From: Pseudomonas sp. HAR-UPW-AIA-41
Lineage (GTDB): Bacteria; Pseudomonadota; Gammaproteobacteria; Pseudomonadales; Pseudomonadaceae
Assembly (NCBI RefSeq): GCF_002304225.1
Contig: NZ_NSLB01000008.1
Span: forward strand, 1-64,000
Reading direction: 5' to 3'
Length of the DNA: 64,000 nucleotides
The notes below the pieces were generated by a model, which did no database searches, was not told the origin of the DNA, and saw only the letters and a program-made list of their open reading frames with translations. Below are positions 44,241-54,457 of the stretch, in pieces. The position numbers and the translations under genes are program-made. How positions within the stretch are numbered: the first letter of the stretch is position 1; every line of letters begins with the position of its first letter.

Positions 44241-45125
44241 TCAGTCGTAACGCCGGCTGTGTCGCCAGGCATCCCAGCTGTAGAGCGCCAATGCCAGCCA
44301 GATGCAGGCAAAGGCCAGCAGCTTGCTCGCGGGCAGTGGTTCTTCATAGAGCAGTACTGCCTGCAGCAGGACCAGAGTCGGCGCGAGGTACTGCAGAAAA
44401 CCCAGGGTGGCGTAGGGCAACTGGCGGGCGGCGGCGTTGAAGCACAGCAGCGGCACCAGGGTAATCGGGCCGGTAAGCAGCAGCCAGGCAGCTGAGGATG
44501 TACTCCAGAAGTCGGTCTGGGTGGTCAGGGCGCTGTCATGCCAGAGCAGCCAGCCGAGCGCCAGCGGCAGCAGTAGCCAGGTTTCCACCACCAGTCCGGG
44601 CAGCGCCGCGACCGGCGCCTGCTTGCGGATGATCCCGTAGAAACCGAAAGACAGTGCCAGCACCAGTGATATCCACGGCAGGTGGCCGAGCTGCCAGACC
44701 TGCTGTGCAACGCCCAGTGCTGCCAGCCCGACAGCCAGCCACTGCAGCCGGCGCAGGCGCTCGCCGAGCAGCAACAGAGCCAGCACCACATTGATCAGCG
44801 GATTGATGTAGTAGCCGAGGCTGGCATCGAGCATGCGCTCATGGTTGACCGCCCAGACGTAGACCAGCCAGTTGATGGCGATGAGCGCGCCCGAGGCTGC
44901 CAGGATGGCAAAACGCCAGGGGTTGTCGGTCAGTTCACGCCACCAGCCGCGATGGCGCCACAACGCCAGCAGGGCCGCACCACAGAGCGCCGACCAGAGC
45001 ACGCGGTGGACGATGATCTCCAGCGCCGGAATGGCGGCCAGGGTCTTGAAGTAGAGCGGGAAGAGGCCCCAGATGAAATAGGCGCACAGGCCGAGAAGCA
45101 GGCCCTGGCGGGAAGAGGTAGGCAT
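44241..45125 (-). CDS. rarD: RarD, EamA family transporter
   Basis: A 294-residue inner-membrane protein with about ten helices, two EamA domains, and the RarD-type start GLLLGLCAYFIWGLFPLYFK, followed by EIIVHRVLWSALCG and LDASLGYYINPLINVVL. Members are putative drug/metabolite exporters; the chloramphenicol link of RarD is historic and not diagnostic of substrate. It follows ntrC on the same strand with 85 bases between, so it may have its own promoter. Confidence 0.88.
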   Translation of the reverse strand: MPTSSRQGLLLGLCAYFIWGLFPLYFKTLAAIPALEIIVHRVLWSALCGAALLALWRHRGWWRELTDNPWRFAILAASGALIAINWLVYVWAVNHERMLDASLGYYINPLINVVLALLLLGERLRRLQWLAVGLAALGVAQQVWQLGHLPWISLVLALSFGFYGIIRKQAPVAALPGLVVETWLLLPLALGWLLWHDSALTTQTDFWSTSSAAWLLLTGPITLVPLLCFNAAARQLPYATLGFLQYLAPTLVLLQAVLLYEEPLPASKLLAFACIWLALALYSWDAWRHSRRYD

Positions 45126-45210
45126 GGCAGACCACGACAGACAGATCAGGGCGTCATTCTAGGCACCCTGCGGGTCTTTGTCTGTCCGTCCGGTCAGATT
45201 TCAGCGGGGG

Positions 45211-46644
45211 TCAGTCGTCGCCTTCGTCGTCATCGCCGCCGTCGACCTTCATGCCCAGCTCCTTGATCTTGCGCGTCAGGGTATTGCGACCCCAGCCAAG
45301 CAGCACGGCGGCATCGCGCCGGCGGCCGGCGGTGTGCTTGAGGGCGGTCTCGATCATGATCTTCTCGAAGGCCGGCACGGCGCTGTCGAGCAGGCTGGAC
45401 TGACCGCGGGCCAGAGCCTGATCGGCCCACAGGCGCAGGGCCTGTTCCCAGTTGGTGACCGGGGCGCTTTCCTGCGGCTGGCTGAGCAGCTCCGGCGGCA
45501 GGTCGTCGATATGCACCTCGCGACCGGAGGCCATGACGGTGATCCAGCGGCAGGTGTTTTCCATCTGCCGCACGTTGCCCGGCCAGGGCAGATTCTTCAG
45601 GTAATCCTCGGTTTCCGGCTTGAGCAACTTGGGCTCTACAGCCAGCTCCTGGGCGGCGCGGGCGAGGAAGTGACGGGCCAGTGCCGGGATATCCTCGCGG
45701 CGGTCGGCCAGGCGCGGAATATGGATGCGGATGACGTTGAGGCGGTGGAACAGGTCTTCGCGGAACTTGCCGGCCTGCACCAGGTTTTCCAGATTCTGGT
45801 GGGTGGCGGCGATGATGCGCACGTCGACCTTGACCGGCGTATGCCCGCCGACCCGGTAGAACTCGCCGTCGGCCAGCACGCGCAGCAGGCGGGTCTGGGT
45901 ATCGGCCGGCATGTCACCGATCTCATCGAGGAACAGAGTGCCGCCGTCGGCTTGCTCGAAGCGGCCGCGACGCTGGTTGGCAGCCCCGGTGAATGCGCCC
46001 TTCTCATGGCCGAACAGCTCGGACTCCATCAGATCCTTGGGGATAGCCGCCATGTTCAGTGCGATGAATGGCGAGGCCGCGCGCGGACTGTGGCGGTGCA
46101 GGGCATGGGCGACCAGCTCCTTGCCGGTACCGGATTCGCCGTTGATCAGCACGGTGATATTGGAGTGCGACAGGCGACCGATGGCGCGGAACACCTCCTG
46201 CATCGCCGGTGCTTCGCCGATGATTTCCGGGGTACGCGCCAGTTCGGCGGGAGCGGCCTGAGCCAGTTGCTCCTGGGCGTGCTGTGCCGCGCGCTTGACC
46301 AGCGAGACGGCTTCATCGACGTCGAACGGCTTGGGCAGGTACTCGAAGGCGCCACCCTGATAGGAGGCCACCGCACTTTCCAGATCGGAATGGGCGGTCA
46401 TGATGATTACCGGCAGGCGTGGGAACTGCTCGCGCAGCTGGGCCAGCAGGTCGAGACCGCTGGCGCCGGGCATGCGGATGTCCGAGATGATCACGTCCGG
46501 CTGCTGGCGGGCCAGGCGGCTGAGCACGCTGTCGGCACTGTCGAAGCTCTGGGTGCTCATGCCCTCCTGTTGCAGGGCCTTTTCCAGCACCCAGCGGATG
46601 GAACGGTCATCGTCGACAATCCAGACAGTTTCGCTACGGCTCAT
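45211..46644 (-). CDS. ntrC: Nitrogen regulator NtrC (sigma-54 activator)
   Basis: A 477-residue response regulator. Receiver (VWIVDDDRSIRW, phosphoacceptor Asp in DVIISDIRMPGASG), AAA+ domain (GESGTGKELVAHALH Walker A, ELFGHEKGAFTGA with the GAFTGA sigma-54 loop, GGTLFLDEIGDMP Walker B), and a C-terminal FIS-type DNA-binding helix (RRRDAAVLLGWGRNTLTRKI). Under nitrogen limitation it activates glnA and others. The start at 46644 is set by MSRSETVWIVDDD. Five bases from ntrB, one operon. Confidence 0.96.
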   Translation of the reverse strand: MSRSETVWIVDDDRSIRWVLEKALQQEGMSTQSFDSADSVLSRLARQQPDVIISDIRMPGASGLDLLAQLREQFPRLPVIIMTAHSDLESAVASYQGGAFEYLPKPFDVDEAVSLVKRAAQHAQEQLAQAAPAELARTPEIIGEAPAMQEVFRAIGRLSHSNITVLINGESGTGKELVAHALHRHSPRAASPFIALNMAAIPKDLMESELFGHEKGAFTGAANQRRGRFEQADGGTLFLDEIGDMPADTQTRLLRVLADGEFYRVGGHTPVKVDVRIIAATHQNLENLVQAGKFREDLFHRLNVIRIHIPRLADRREDIPALARHFLARAAQELAVEPKLLKPETEDYLKNLPWPGNVRQMENTCRWITVMASGREVHIDDLPPELLSQPQESAPVTNWEQALRLWADQALARGQSSLLDSAVPAFEKIMIETALKHTAGRRRDAAVLLGWGRNTLTRKIKELGMKVDGGDDDEGDD

Positions 46645-46649
46645 CGCAA

Positions 46650-47723
46650 TCAAACTCCTTGTTCCAGCGGCAGGAAGAGGGCGAATACGGTATGCCCGGG
46701 ATGGCTCTCGCATTCGATCAGCCCCTGGTGCTGGCTAATGATGTTCTGGGTAATGGCCAGGCCCAGCCCTGTGCCATCGGCACGTCCGCTGACCATGGGG
46801 TAGAAGATGGTGTCCTGCAGCTCCGGCGGAATGCCCGGACCGTTGTCGATGATCTCCACCTTGCACACCAGCCGGTGGCGGGTGTGGCCGATGGTGAACT
46901 GGCGCAGGGTGCGGGTGCGCAGGGTAATGCGGCCCAGGTGCAGGTCGCTCTGGCTGGCCAGCGCCTGCATGGCATTGCGCACGATATTGAGCACCGCCTG
47001 AATCATCTGCTCGCGGTCGATCAGTACGTCCGGGATGCTCGGGTCGTAGTCGCGCACCAAAGTGATGCATCCCTGGCTTTCCAAATCGACCAGGCTGCAC
47101 ACGCGCTCCAGCACTTCGTGGATATTGGTCATGGCCAGCGACGGCAGCTTGTTGGAGCCGAGCATGCGGTCGACCAGATTTCGCAGGCGGTCGGCCTCCT
47201 CGATGATCACGTCGGTGTAATCCCTGAGGGAGGGCTCGTGCAGCTCGCGTGACAGCAGCTGGGCGGCGCCACGGATGCCGCCCAGGGGATTCTTGATCTC
47301 GTGGGCCAGACCGCGCACCAGCAGCTTGGTGGTTTCCTGTTTGGACAGCTGCGCTTCTTCCTTGGTGATGCGCAGCAGGCGGTCGCGCGGGTGAATTTCC
47401 AGCAGCAGCAGGGTTTCGCGGCGCGCGGGAATCGGCGTGACGGCGTAATCCACGGTCAGGCTGTGGCCGTTCAGCGAGGTAAGGGTGGCTTCGCGCTTGG
47501 TGAAGGGATGCGCCTGGCTCACGGCCTGGCGCAGTGCGGCCAGGGCTTCGGCGGACTCGGTGAACAGTTCACTGATGAACTGGCCGTGATTGCGCTGGCC
47601 GCTGACGGCCAGCAGCATTTCCGCAGCCGGATTCATGTACTGCAGGCGCAACTCTGCATCGAGCAGAAGCACGGCAGTGGTCAGGTTATCCAGCAGCAGT
47701 CGGTGCAAGGCGTCGTTCATCAT
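46650..47723 (-). CDS. ntrB: Nitrogen sensor kinase NtrB
   Basis: A 357-residue cytoplasmic histidine kinase: an N-terminal PAS-type domain (LQYMNPAAEMLLAVSGQ), the H-box RGLAHEIKNPLGGIRGAAQLL, the N-box IVRNAMQAL, and G-boxes DNGPGIPPEL and GTGLGLAITQNI. It phosphorylates NtrC and is controlled by PII. Two Mets (47723 and 47720) are adjacent; 47723 is used here. No strong ribosome site is seen, which is usual for low-level sensors. Confidence 0.94.
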   Translation of the reverse strand: MMNDALHRLLLDNLTTAVLLLDAELRLQYMNPAAEMLLAVSGQRNHGQFISELFTESAEALAALRQAVSQAHPFTKREATLTSLNGHSLTVDYAVTPIPARRETLLLLEIHPRDRLLRITKEEAQLSKQETTKLLVRGLAHEIKNPLGGIRGAAQLLSRELHEPSLRDYTDVIIEEADRLRNLVDRMLGSNKLPSLAMTNIHEVLERVCSLVDLESQGCITLVRDYDPSIPDVLIDREQMIQAVLNIVRNAMQALASQSDLHLGRITLRTRTLRQFTIGHTRHRLVCKVEIIDNGPGIPPELQDTIFYPMVSGRADGTGLGLAITQNIISQHQGLIECESHPGHTVFALFLPLEQGV

Positions 47724-47907
47724 GGTTTGGGCATCCCGGCGATGGGCAGGAAAATGCAAGAAGCAAACCAAGGCCCCGAAAAGACGCAAAAACCTCAGCA
47801 GGCCTTGCCGTTAGCGGGCAATCGGCGCACCGGGTGGCGTGCCGACGAGCGAGAAGTGTGCAAAGTGTAGGATGTGGTGCGTTTGCGTGCACCACTATGG
47901 TGCCTTG

Positions 47908-48534
47908 CTAGATGAAGGGCACCAGCGGGATGTCTTTCGGTTCCTTCGGTTTGTCTGCCAGAGGGCATTCCGGGCGCACGCCCCAGTCCTTCTTCTTGCA
48001 GGGATTGGCCTGACGTTTCATGTCCAGGCTGGTGCGCTTCATGTGGAAGGGCTGGCTGGGGGTGCGCTCCACGGTGATGCCCTGCGCGTCGATGATTTCC
48101 ACCGCCAGTTGGTGGGTGCCGCGGTCGATGTTTTCCAGTGGAAATACGGCGCTGCGGCTTGGCTCGCCAAGGGGCTGGCCGTTGAGGAGCAGGCGGTAGC
48201 TGTCGCTGGGGCGCAGTGTCGGCTCGCTGTTGACGGTCACCAGCAGGTTGCCGGCATTGTCGCTGATGGTGCTGTCCGGCTCGGGCAGGAGAATGCGCAG
48301 CAACTGATAGGCCGGCGGTGCCGGTGGTTGCCCGGGCTGAACGGCCGGCACCGGCTTGTTCATGTGTGGCGCGGTGAACGCATTGCTCGGCGCCAGCTGG
48401 ATGCGCTCGGCATTGCCCCGTGGCGGGCTGTCGGTGAACACGCGGTTGCCCTCGGCGTCTATGTAGGTATAGACCTCGGCGAACGCCTTCAGGCAGCAGA
48501 GCAGGCTGAGCAGCAGGGTGGCGACTAGTTTCAT
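47908..48534 (-). CDS. DUF4124 protein (second of tandem pair)
   Basis: A 208-residue exported protein: signal peptide ending near AFAEV, DUF4124 domain (YTYIDAEGNRVFTDSPPRG), then an Ala/Pro-rich linker and a C-terminal domain with TISDNAGNLLVTVNSEPTL and RGTHQLAVEIIDAQG, suggesting an immunoglobulin-like fold. The Cys-rich C-terminus (NPCKKKDWGVRPECPL) is unlike the neighbour. Its start overlaps the stop of the other DUF4124 gene by four bases. The pair sits between ntrB and glnA in many pseudomonads. Function unknown, periplasmic. Confidence 0.82.
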   Translation of the reverse strand: MKLVATLLLSLLCCLKAFAEVYTYIDAEGNRVFTDSPPRGNAERIQLAPSNAFTAPHMNKPVPAVQPGQPPAPPAYQLLRILLPEPDSTISDNAGNLLVTVNSEPTLRPSDSYRLLLNGQPLGEPSRSAVFPLENIDRGTHQLAVEIIDAQGITVERTPSQPFHMKRTSLDMKRQANPCKKKDWGVRPECPLADKPKEPKDIPLVPFI

Positions 48535-49082
48535 GTGGCGGGCTTGGGTGTCGGCTTCGGTCTCAGAGCGGGGCTCTGGGTGTTGACGCGCTGCACGGTG
48601 AAGGTCACCGGGCTGCTCTGCTGAATGGACTGCCCGCCGCTGAGTACCTCGACGGCGAGGCTGTGCTCGCCGCGGTCAATATTGGTGAGCTGCAGGCGGG
48701 TGCTGTTGCTGGCCTGGCCGTAGGGTTTGCCATCGAGGAGCAGGCGCAGACGATGGCCCGCTGCCAGCTTGGGCGTGATCTCTACCCGAACGCTGAAGGT
48801 GCCATTGTTGGCGCGCAGGGCTTCATCGCTGGGGAGGTCCGTCAGGGCGAGAGTGGCGTAGTGCGCGCCGCTGGCCTGCTCGGTCGGAGCGGTGGATTCG
48901 CTGGTTTTGGGTGTGCTCATCTCGACGCTGTTGGTCGGCGGCAACTGGACCTGTTCGGCATCCTGCCCCTGAGGGGGCTGGTTGGTGTACACCGTGTTGC
49001 CGTTGGCGTCCTTGTACTGATAGATCTGCGCGCTGACGGGCAGGGTGAGGCTGAGCAGCAGGCTGGTGACGAGCAGGCGCAT
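48531..49082 (-). CDS. DUF4124 protein (first of tandem pair)
   Basis: A 183-residue exported protein with a signal peptide (ending PVSAQI) and a DUF4124 domain (YQYKDANGNTVYTNQPPQG), followed by a second domain (FSVRVEITPKLAAGHRLRLLLDG, RGEHSLAVEVLSGG) that parallels the downstream gene. GGAGATC precedes the ATG at 49082; a longer frame upstream lacks a signal peptide at its start. Co-translated with the next gene. Function unknown. Confidence 0.82.
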   Translation of the reverse strand: MRLLVTSLLLSLTLPVSAQIYQYKDANGNTVYTNQPPQGQDAEQVQLPPTNSVEMSTPKTSESTAPTEQASGAHYATLALTDLPSDEALRANNGTFSVRVEITPKLAAGHRLRLLLDGKPYGQASNSTRLQLTNIDRGEHSLAVEVLSGGQSIQQSSPVTFTVQRVNTQSPALRPKPTPKPAT

Positions 49083-49188
49083 GATGATCTCCGCAATCAT
49101 TCCTGCCGCAAGCCTTGCACTGACGCCGGCGATGCGCAAGTGCGCCGCGCCATGGTCGTGTCCTGGCGCAAGGAATTTGTCGGGGCAC

Positions 49189-49221
49189 AAAAAAAGAGGC
49201 CTCCCGAAGGAGGCCTCTTTT
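49189..49221. terminator. Terminator of glnA
   Basis: AAAAGAGGCCTCC-cgaa-GGAGGCCTCTTTT, perfect 13-base stem with flanking A/T runs, just beyond the glnA stop and before the DUF4124 pair (both leftward). Works as an intrinsic terminator for glnA. Confidence 0.9.
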
Positions 49222-49251
49222 GATCACGCTGCTTGCGCAGGTGCTGCTGGC

Positions 49252-50658
49252 TTAGACGCTGTAGTACAGGTCGTATTCCAGCGGGTGTACGAAGGTGCGT
49301 ACCTTGATTTCTTCTTCGGACTTCAGCTCGATGTAGGCATCGATGAAGTCGTCGGAGAATACGCCGCCCTTGGTCAGGAAGGCGCGGCCCTTGTCCAGCT
49401 CTTCCAGGGCTTCCTTCAGGCTGCCGCAAACCTGCGGGATGTTGGCAGCTTCTTCCGGCGGCAGGTCGTACAGGTTCTTGTCGGCAGCATCGCCAGGGTG
49501 GATCTTGTTCTGGATACCGTCGATACCCGCCATCAGCAGGGCAGCGAAGCACAGGTACGGGTTGGCTGCCGGATCCGGGAAGCGCGCTTCGATACGGCGG
49601 GCTTTCGGGCTGGAAACGTACGGGATACGGATCGAGGCGGAACGGTTACGGGCCGAGTAGGCCAGCATGACCGGAGCTTCGAAGCCCGGAACCAGACGCT
49701 TGTAGGAGTTGGTCGACGGGTTGGTGAAGCCGTTCAGGGCCTTACCGTGCTTGATGATACCGCCGATGAAGTACAGGGCGGTTTCGGACAGGCCGGCATA
49801 GCCTTCGCCAGCGAAGGTGTTCTTGCCATCTTTGGAGATGGACATGTGAACGTGCATGCCCGAACCGTTGTCGCCGTACAGCGGCTTCGGCATGAAGGTA
49901 GCGGTCTTGCCGTAGGCATCGGCTACGTTGTGTACGCAGTACTTCAGGGTCTGAACTTCGTCAGCCTTGGCGACCAGAGTGTTGAACTTCACACCGATTT
50001 CGTTCTGGCCGGCAGTGGCCACTTCGTGGTGGTGGACTTCAACAACCAGACCCATGTCTTCCATGGCGTTACACATGGCAGTACGGATTTCGTGGTCGTG
50101 GTCGCACGGCGGAACCGGGAAATAGCCGCCTTTGACAGCCGGACGGTGGCCTTTGTTGCCGCCTTCGATGTCAGCGTCGGTGTTCCAGGAGCCCTGCTCG
50201 GAGAAGATCTTGAACATGGAGCCGGAGATGTCGGACTTGAACTTCACTTCGTCGAAGATGAAGAACTCAGGCTCCGGACCTACGAATACGGTGTCACCGA
50301 TGCCGGTGGTTTTCAGGAACTCTTCAGCGCGCTTGGCGATGGAGCGCGGGTCGCGGTCGTAGCCTTGCATGGTGCTCGGCTCGATGATGTCGCAAACCAG
50401 GATCAGGGTCGGCTCTTCGGTGAACGGATCCAGTACGGCGGTGTCGTCAACCGGCATCAGGATCATGTCGGAGGCTTCGATGCCTTTCCAGCCATGGATG
50501 GAAGAGCCGTCGAACATCTTGCCGTGCTCGAAGAAGTCTTCGTCCAGAGCGTCACGGGCCGGCATGGTCACGTGATGTTGCTTGCCCTTGGTATCGGTGA
50601 AGCGCAGATCTACCCACTTCACGTCGTGTTCTTTAATCAGTTGAATCGACTTCGACAT
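49252..50658 (-). CDS. glnA: Glutamine synthetase, type I
   Basis: A 468-residue enzyme that makes glutamine from glutamate, ammonia and ATP; dodecamer in the cytoplasm. Family motifs: the ATP/metal region [13 protein letters not shown], the glutamate/metal site [29 protein letters not shown], and the adenylylation region with [15 protein letters not shown], whose Tyr is the modified residue. The start at 50658 ([15 protein letters not shown]) has a GGAGGA site. Expression is driven by a sigma-54 promoter with NtrC enhancers upstream (50756-50890). Confidence 0.97.
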   Translation of the reverse strand: MSKSIQLIKEHDVKWVDLRFTDTKGKQHHVTMPARDALDEDFFEHGKMFDGSSIHGWKGIEASDMILMPVDDTAVLDPFTEEPTLILVCDIIEPSTMQGYDRDPRSIAKRAEEFLKTTGIGDTVFVGPEPEFFIFDEVKFKSDISGSMFKIFSEQGSWNTDADIEGGNKGHRPAVKGGYFPVPPCDHDHEIRTAMCNAMEDMGLVVEVHHHEVATAGQNEIGVKFNTLVAKADEVQTLKYCVHNVADAYGKTATFMPKPLYGDNGSGMHVHMSISKDGKNTFAGEGYAGLSETALYFIGGIIKHGKALNGFTNPSTNSYKRLVPGFEAPVMLAYSARNRSASIRIPYVSSPKARRIEARFPDPAANPYLCFAALLMAGIDGIQNKIHPGDAADKNLYDLPPEEAANIPQVCGSLKEALEELDKGRAFLTKGGVFSDDFIDAYIELKSEEEIKVRTFVHPLEYDLYYSV

Positions 50659-50755
50659 GCTGTCCTCCAGTTGGAAAGAGGCGGGCGTAGAGCTGCCTCT
50701 GAATCGGTTAGAAGCCGGGCGGCATATTCCGCTACGGCGACCTGCCTCACAAGGG

Positions 50756-50771
50756 AGCAATTAGCATGCCA
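50756..50771 (-). promoter_or_regulatory. Sigma-54 promoter of glnA
   Basis: On the minus strand TGGCATG-CTAA-TTGCT matches the -24/-12 consensus TGGCACG-N4-TTGCW with one difference, placing the start site near 50746, some 88 bases before the glnA ATG. Confidence 0.88.
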
Positions 50772-50841
50772 GTGCACTCGGATAGCCCGGATGCCCGAAA
50801 ATCAGGCTTGGCGCGGGTTGTGCGGCTTTTTTTACGGCTTT

Positions 50842-50862
50842 TGCGCACTTATGTGGTGCGCA
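50842..50862. promoter_or_regulatory. NtrC enhancer site 2
   Basis: TGCGCAC-N7-GTGCGCA dyad, close to the NtrC consensus TGCACC-N5-GGTGCA, about 105 bases upstream of the predicted glnA start site. Confidence 0.7.
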
Positions 50863-50875
50863 TTTAAAGCTTGCC

Positions 50876-50890
50876 GCACCAACATGGTGC
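50876..50890. promoter_or_regulatory. NtrC enhancer site 1
   Basis: GCACCAACATGGTGC, a near-perfect NtrC dyad (consensus TGCACC-N5-GGTGCA) about 137 bases upstream of the predicted glnA start site. Confidence 0.85.
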
Positions 50891-50988
50891 TCTGCATGCA
50901 TTGGATGCAGTTTTTGGTCAAAGCTTGAGCAATTTCCGCTATACTCCGCGCCCCTCTTTTTGGCCGCTCCGCCCGCGCGGTGTTTTTC

Positions 50989-52443
50989 ATGAAGCTCATC
51001 GTCAAAGTATTTCCGGAAATCACCATCAAAAGCCGGCCGGTGCGCAAGCAGTTCATCCGCCAGCTGGCGAAGAACATCCGCACCGTGCTCAAGGATCTCG
51101 ATCCGGTGCTGGACGTGCAGGGTGAGTGGGACAATCTGGAAGTACAGACGGGCCTGAGCGACGGCAAGCTGCTGCGGGAAATGATCGAGCGCATGCGCTG
51201 CATTCCGGGTATTGCCCACTTCCTCGAGGTGCACGAGTACCCGCTCGGCGATTTTGATGATGTGCTCGACAAGTGCCGCCAGCATTTCGGCAGCCAGTTG
51301 CCCGGCAAGATCTTTGCGGTGCGCTGCAAGCGCGGCGGCAAGCACGCCTTTACCTCGATGGAAGTCGAGCGCTACGTGGGCAGCCGCCTGCGCAGTGAGT
51401 TCGGTGCCGCCGGCATCGACCTGAAGAATCCCGAGGTGGAAGTCCGCTTCGAGATTCGCCACGAGCGCCTGTACATCATCCACCGTCAGCACGAAGGCAT
51501 TGGCGGTTACCCGCTGGGCTCGCTGGACCAGACCCTGGTGCTGATGTCCGGTGGTTTCGATTCTACCGTGGCGGCCTACCAGATCATGCGGCGCGGCATG
51601 CTCAGTCACTTCTGCTTCTTCAACCTCGGTGGTCGCGCCCATGAGCTGGGCGTGATGGAAGTGGCGCACTTCCTCTGGCAGAAATACGGCAGCTCGCACC
51701 GCGTGCTCTTCATCAGCGTGCCGTTCGAAGAGGTAGTCGGCGAGATTCTCGGTAAGGTCGACAACAGCCATATGGGCGTGGTGCTCAAACGCATGATGCT
51801 GCGCGCGGCGACCCGGATTGCCGAGGGCCTGCATATCGATGCGCTGGTCACCGGTGAGGCCATTTCCCAGGTGTCGAGCCAGACGCTGACCAATCTCAAG
51901 GTGATCGACTCGGCCACCGACATGCTGGTGCTGCGGCCGCTGGTCGCCAGCCACAAGCAGGACATCATCGACTGTGCCACGCAGATCGGCACCGCCGAGT
52001 TTGCCAAGCACATGCCCGAATATTGCGGCGTGATCTCGGTGAACCCGACCACCCGCGCGAAGCAGCAGCGGGTCGAATATGAGGAAAGCCATTTCGACAT
52101 GGCTGTTCTCGAGCGGGCCATCGACAATGCCAGGCGTCTGACCGTAGACCGGGTGATCGATGAGCTGGGGCAGGACCTGCAGGTGGAGATCGTCGCCGAA
52201 GCCCTGCCGGGGCAGATCATCCTCGATATCCGTCATCCCGATGCCACCGAGGATGAGCCGCTGACCGTAGAGGGTGTGGAAGTCCGGACGTTGCCGTTCT
52301 ATGCCCTGAATAACCGCTTCAAGGAACTGGATGAGACCCGCCAGTACCTGCTGTATTGCGACAAAGGCGTAATGAGTCGCCTGCATGCCCATCACCTGCT
52401 ATCCGAGGGGCATGCCAATGTGCGCGTTTATCGTCCGGCATAG
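50989..52443 (+). CDS. thiI: tRNA 4-thiouridine synthase ThiI
   Basis: A 484-residue cytoplasmic enzyme that puts sulfur at U8 of tRNA and supplies sulfur for thiazole. N-terminal ferredoxin-like and THUMP domains lead to the PP-loop [17 protein letters not shown] near residue 190. The C-terminal rhodanese-like part has the active Cys in [12 protein letters not shown] at residue 457 (456 in E. coli). The ATG at 50989 begins the conserved [15 protein letters not shown]; a GTG three codons earlier is not supported. It diverges from glnA. Confidence 0.95.
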   Translation: MKLIVKVFPEITIKSRPVRKQFIRQLAKNIRTVLKDLDPVLDVQGEWDNLEVQTGLSDGKLLREMIERMRCIPGIAHFLEVHEYPLGDFDDVLDKCRQHFGSQLPGKIFAVRCKRGGKHAFTSMEVERYVGSRLRSEFGAAGIDLKNPEVEVRFEIRHERLYIIHRQHEGIGGYPLGSLDQTLVLMSGGFDSTVAAYQIMRRGMLSHFCFFNLGGRAHELGVMEVAHFLWQKYGSSHRVLFISVPFEEVVGEILGKVDNSHMGVVLKRMMLRAATRIAEGLHIDALVTGEAISQVSSQTLTNLKVIDSATDMLVLRPLVASHKQDIIDCATQIGTAEFAKHMPEYCGVISVNPTTRAKQQRVEYEESHFDMAVLERAIDNARRLTVDRVIDELGQDLQVEIVAEALPGQIILDIRHPDATEDEPLTVEGVEVRTLPFYALNNRFKELDETRQYLLYCDKGVMSRLHAHHLLSEGHANVRVYRPA

Positions 52444-52449
52444 GTTGCC

Positions 52450-52483
52450 GGGGCTGAATGGCGGCAGTATCCGCCATCGCCCC
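52450..52483 (+). terminator. Hairpin after thiI
   Basis: ATGGCGG-cagtat-CCGCCAT, extended by GGGG/CCCC at the outside, seven bases after the thiI stop. There is no T-tract. Likely ends or stabilises the thiI transcript ahead of typA. Confidence 0.55.
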
Positions 52484-52573
52484 CCCGACCTGTGTCAGCT
52501 GTAACTGCCGTTTCATCCGGGCCGCGCAAGCTGCGTGGCCATGACAGACCGAATCCCTTAGTGAGACATTATC

Positions 52574-54391
52574 GTGATCGAAAAACTGCGTAATATCGCC
52601 ATCATCGCCCACGTCGACCATGGCAAAACCACCCTGGTAGACAAACTGCTGAAGCTCTCCGGCACCCTCGACCGCAAAGAAGCGGAATCCGAGCGCGTGA
52701 TGGACTCCAACGACCAGGAAAAAGAGCGCGGCATTACCATTCTGGCGAAGAACACCGCCATCAAGTGGAACGGCTACAACATCAACATCGTCGACACCCC
52801 CGGCCACGCCGACTTCGGTGGCGAGGTGGAGCGCGTGATGTCGATGGTCGACTCCGTGCTGCTGGTGGTCGACGCTCAGGACGGCCCGATGCCGCAAACC
52901 CGTTTCGTGACCCAGAAGGCGTTCAAGGCCGGTCTGCGTCCGATCGTGGTGGTGAACAAGGTTGACCGTCCGGGCGCGCGTCCTGACTGGGTCATCGACC
53001 AGATCTTCGACCTGTTCGACAACCTCGGTGCCACCGATGAGCAGCTGGACTTTCCGATCGTTTACGCCTCGGCCCTGAACGGCATCGCCGGTCTGGACCA
53101 CGAGAAGATGGACGACAACATGGACGCCCTGTTCCAGGCGATCATCGACCACGTGCCGGCCCCGCAGGTCGACACCGAAGGTCCGTTCCAGATGCAGATC
53201 TCCCAGCTGGACTACAACAGCTTCCTCGGTGTGATCGGTATCGGCCGTATCGCCCGTGGTAAGATCAAGACCAACACCCCGGTGGTGGCCATCAGCGACG
53301 ACGGCACCAAGCGCAACGGCCGCGTGCTGAAGATCATGGGCCACTCCGGCCTGCAGCGCGTGGAAGTGGCCGAAGCCGAAGCCGGCGACATCGTCTGCGT
53401 TTCCGGCATGGACTCGCTGTTCATCTCCGACACCCTGTGCGACCCGGCCTGTGTTGAAGCACGTCCGCCGCTGACCGTCGACCAGCCGACCGTGAGCATG
53501 ACCTTCCAGGTCAACGACTCGCCGTTCGCCGGTAAAGAAGGCAAGTTCGTCACCAGCCGCAACATCAAGGACCGTCTGGACAAGGAACTGCTGCACAACG
53601 TGGCTCTGCGCGTCGAGCCGGGCGATTCCGCCGAGAAGTTCAAGGTCTCCGGCCGTGGTGAACTGCACCTCTCCGTACTGATCGAAACCATGCGCCGTGA
53701 AGGCTTCGAGCTGGCCGTAGGCCGTCCGGAAGTGGTGATCATCGAGAAGGACGGCGAGAAGCAGGAGCCGTACGAGAACGTCACCATCGACATCGAAGAA
53801 CAACACCAGGGTCCGGTGATGGAGCAGATGGGCATGCGCAAAGGCGACATGACCAACATGATCCCCGACGGCAAGGGTCGTATCCGTCTGGAATACATCA
53901 TCCCGGCGCGTGGCCTGATCGGCTTCCGTAACGCCTTCCTGACCATGACCTCGGGCACCGGCATCCTGACCTCGACCTTCGACCATTACGGTCCGGTCAA
54001 GGCCGGTGACGTGGCTCACCGCCAGAACGGCGTGCTGGTCTCCATGGCCACCGGTACTGCGCTGACCTACTCCCTGGAAACCCTGCAGGACCGCGGCAAG
54101 CTGTTCCTGAGCCCGGGGGATGAAGTCTACGAAGGCCAGCTGGCCGGCATCCACAGCCGCGACAACGACCTGGTGATCAACCCGACCAAGGCCAAGAAGC
54201 TCGACAACATGCGCGCTTCCGGCAAGGACGAGACCATCCAGCTGACCCCGGCGCTGAAGTTCACCCTGGAACAGGCGCTGGAGTTCATCGACGAAGACGA
54301 GCTGGTGGAAGTGACGCCGAAGTCGATCCGTCTGCGCAAGAAAATGCTCAACGAGAACGACCGCAAGCGCTACGAGCGCAGCAAGGTCTAA
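52574..54391 (+). CDS. typA: Ribosome-associated GTPase TypA/BipA
   Basis: A 605-residue GTPase of the elongation factor family. G1 is [16 protein letters not shown]3 [17 protein letters not shown]4 [14 protein letters not shown]; the C-terminal BipA-specific region contains [18 protein letters not shown]. It binds 70S ribosomes and helps 50S assembly and stress adaptation. It begins with GTG at 52574 ([17 protein letters not shown] in the known protein), so the start is non-ATG but well conserved. A strong terminator follows. Confidence 0.97.
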   Translation: MIEKLRNIAIIAHVDHGKTTLVDKLLKLSGTLDRKEAESERVMDSNDQEKERGITILAKNTAIKWNGYNINIVDTPGHADFGGEVERVMSMVDSVLLVVDAQDGPMPQTRFVTQKAFKAGLRPIVVVNKVDRPGARPDWVIDQIFDLFDNLGATDEQLDFPIVYASALNGIAGLDHEKMDDNMDALFQAIIDHVPAPQVDTEGPFQMQISQLDYNSFLGVIGIGRIARGKIKTNTPVVAISDDGTKRNGRVLKIMGHSGLQRVEVAEAEAGDIVCVSGMDSLFISDTLCDPACVEARPPLTVDQPTVSMTFQVNDSPFAGKEGKFVTSRNIKDRLDKELLHNVALRVEPGDSAEKFKVSGRGELHLSVLIETMRREGFELAVGRPEVVIIEKDGEKQEPYENVTIDIEEQHQGPVMEQMGMRKGDMTNMIPDGKGRIRLEYIIPARGLIGFRNAFLTMTSGTGILTSTFDHYGPVKAGDVAHRQNGVLVSMATGTALTYSLETLQDRGKLFLSPGDEVYEGQLAGIHSRDNDLVINPTKAKKLDNMRASGKDETIQLTPALKFTLEQALEFIDEDELVEVTPKSIRLRKKMLNENDRKRYERSKV

Positions 54392-54407
54392 CTCGAACTG
54401 AGTAAAG

Positions 54408-54444
54408 AAAAGCCCCCGTAGGTGTAAGCCTGCGGGGGCTTTTT
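54408..54444. terminator. Intrinsic terminator after typA
   Basis: AAAAGCCCCC and GGGGGCTTTTT form a ten-base stem around a 16-base loop, between typA and the convergent DUF3422 gene. A and T runs on both sides suggest action in both directions. Confidence 0.85.
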
Positions 54445-54457
54445 CGTATTGGCCTGT

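Larger units (their letters stand above)
50659..50988. promoter_or_regulatory. glnA / thiI divergent regulatory region
   Basis: A 330-base gap without a gene. It holds the glnA sigma-54 promoter and two NtrC sites (listed separately), and on the thiI side a TATACT -10 at 50940-50945 with an uncertain -35. The AT-rich TTTTTTT stretch around 50827 lies between the two and may help DNA bending. No other element is seen. Confidence 0.7.
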
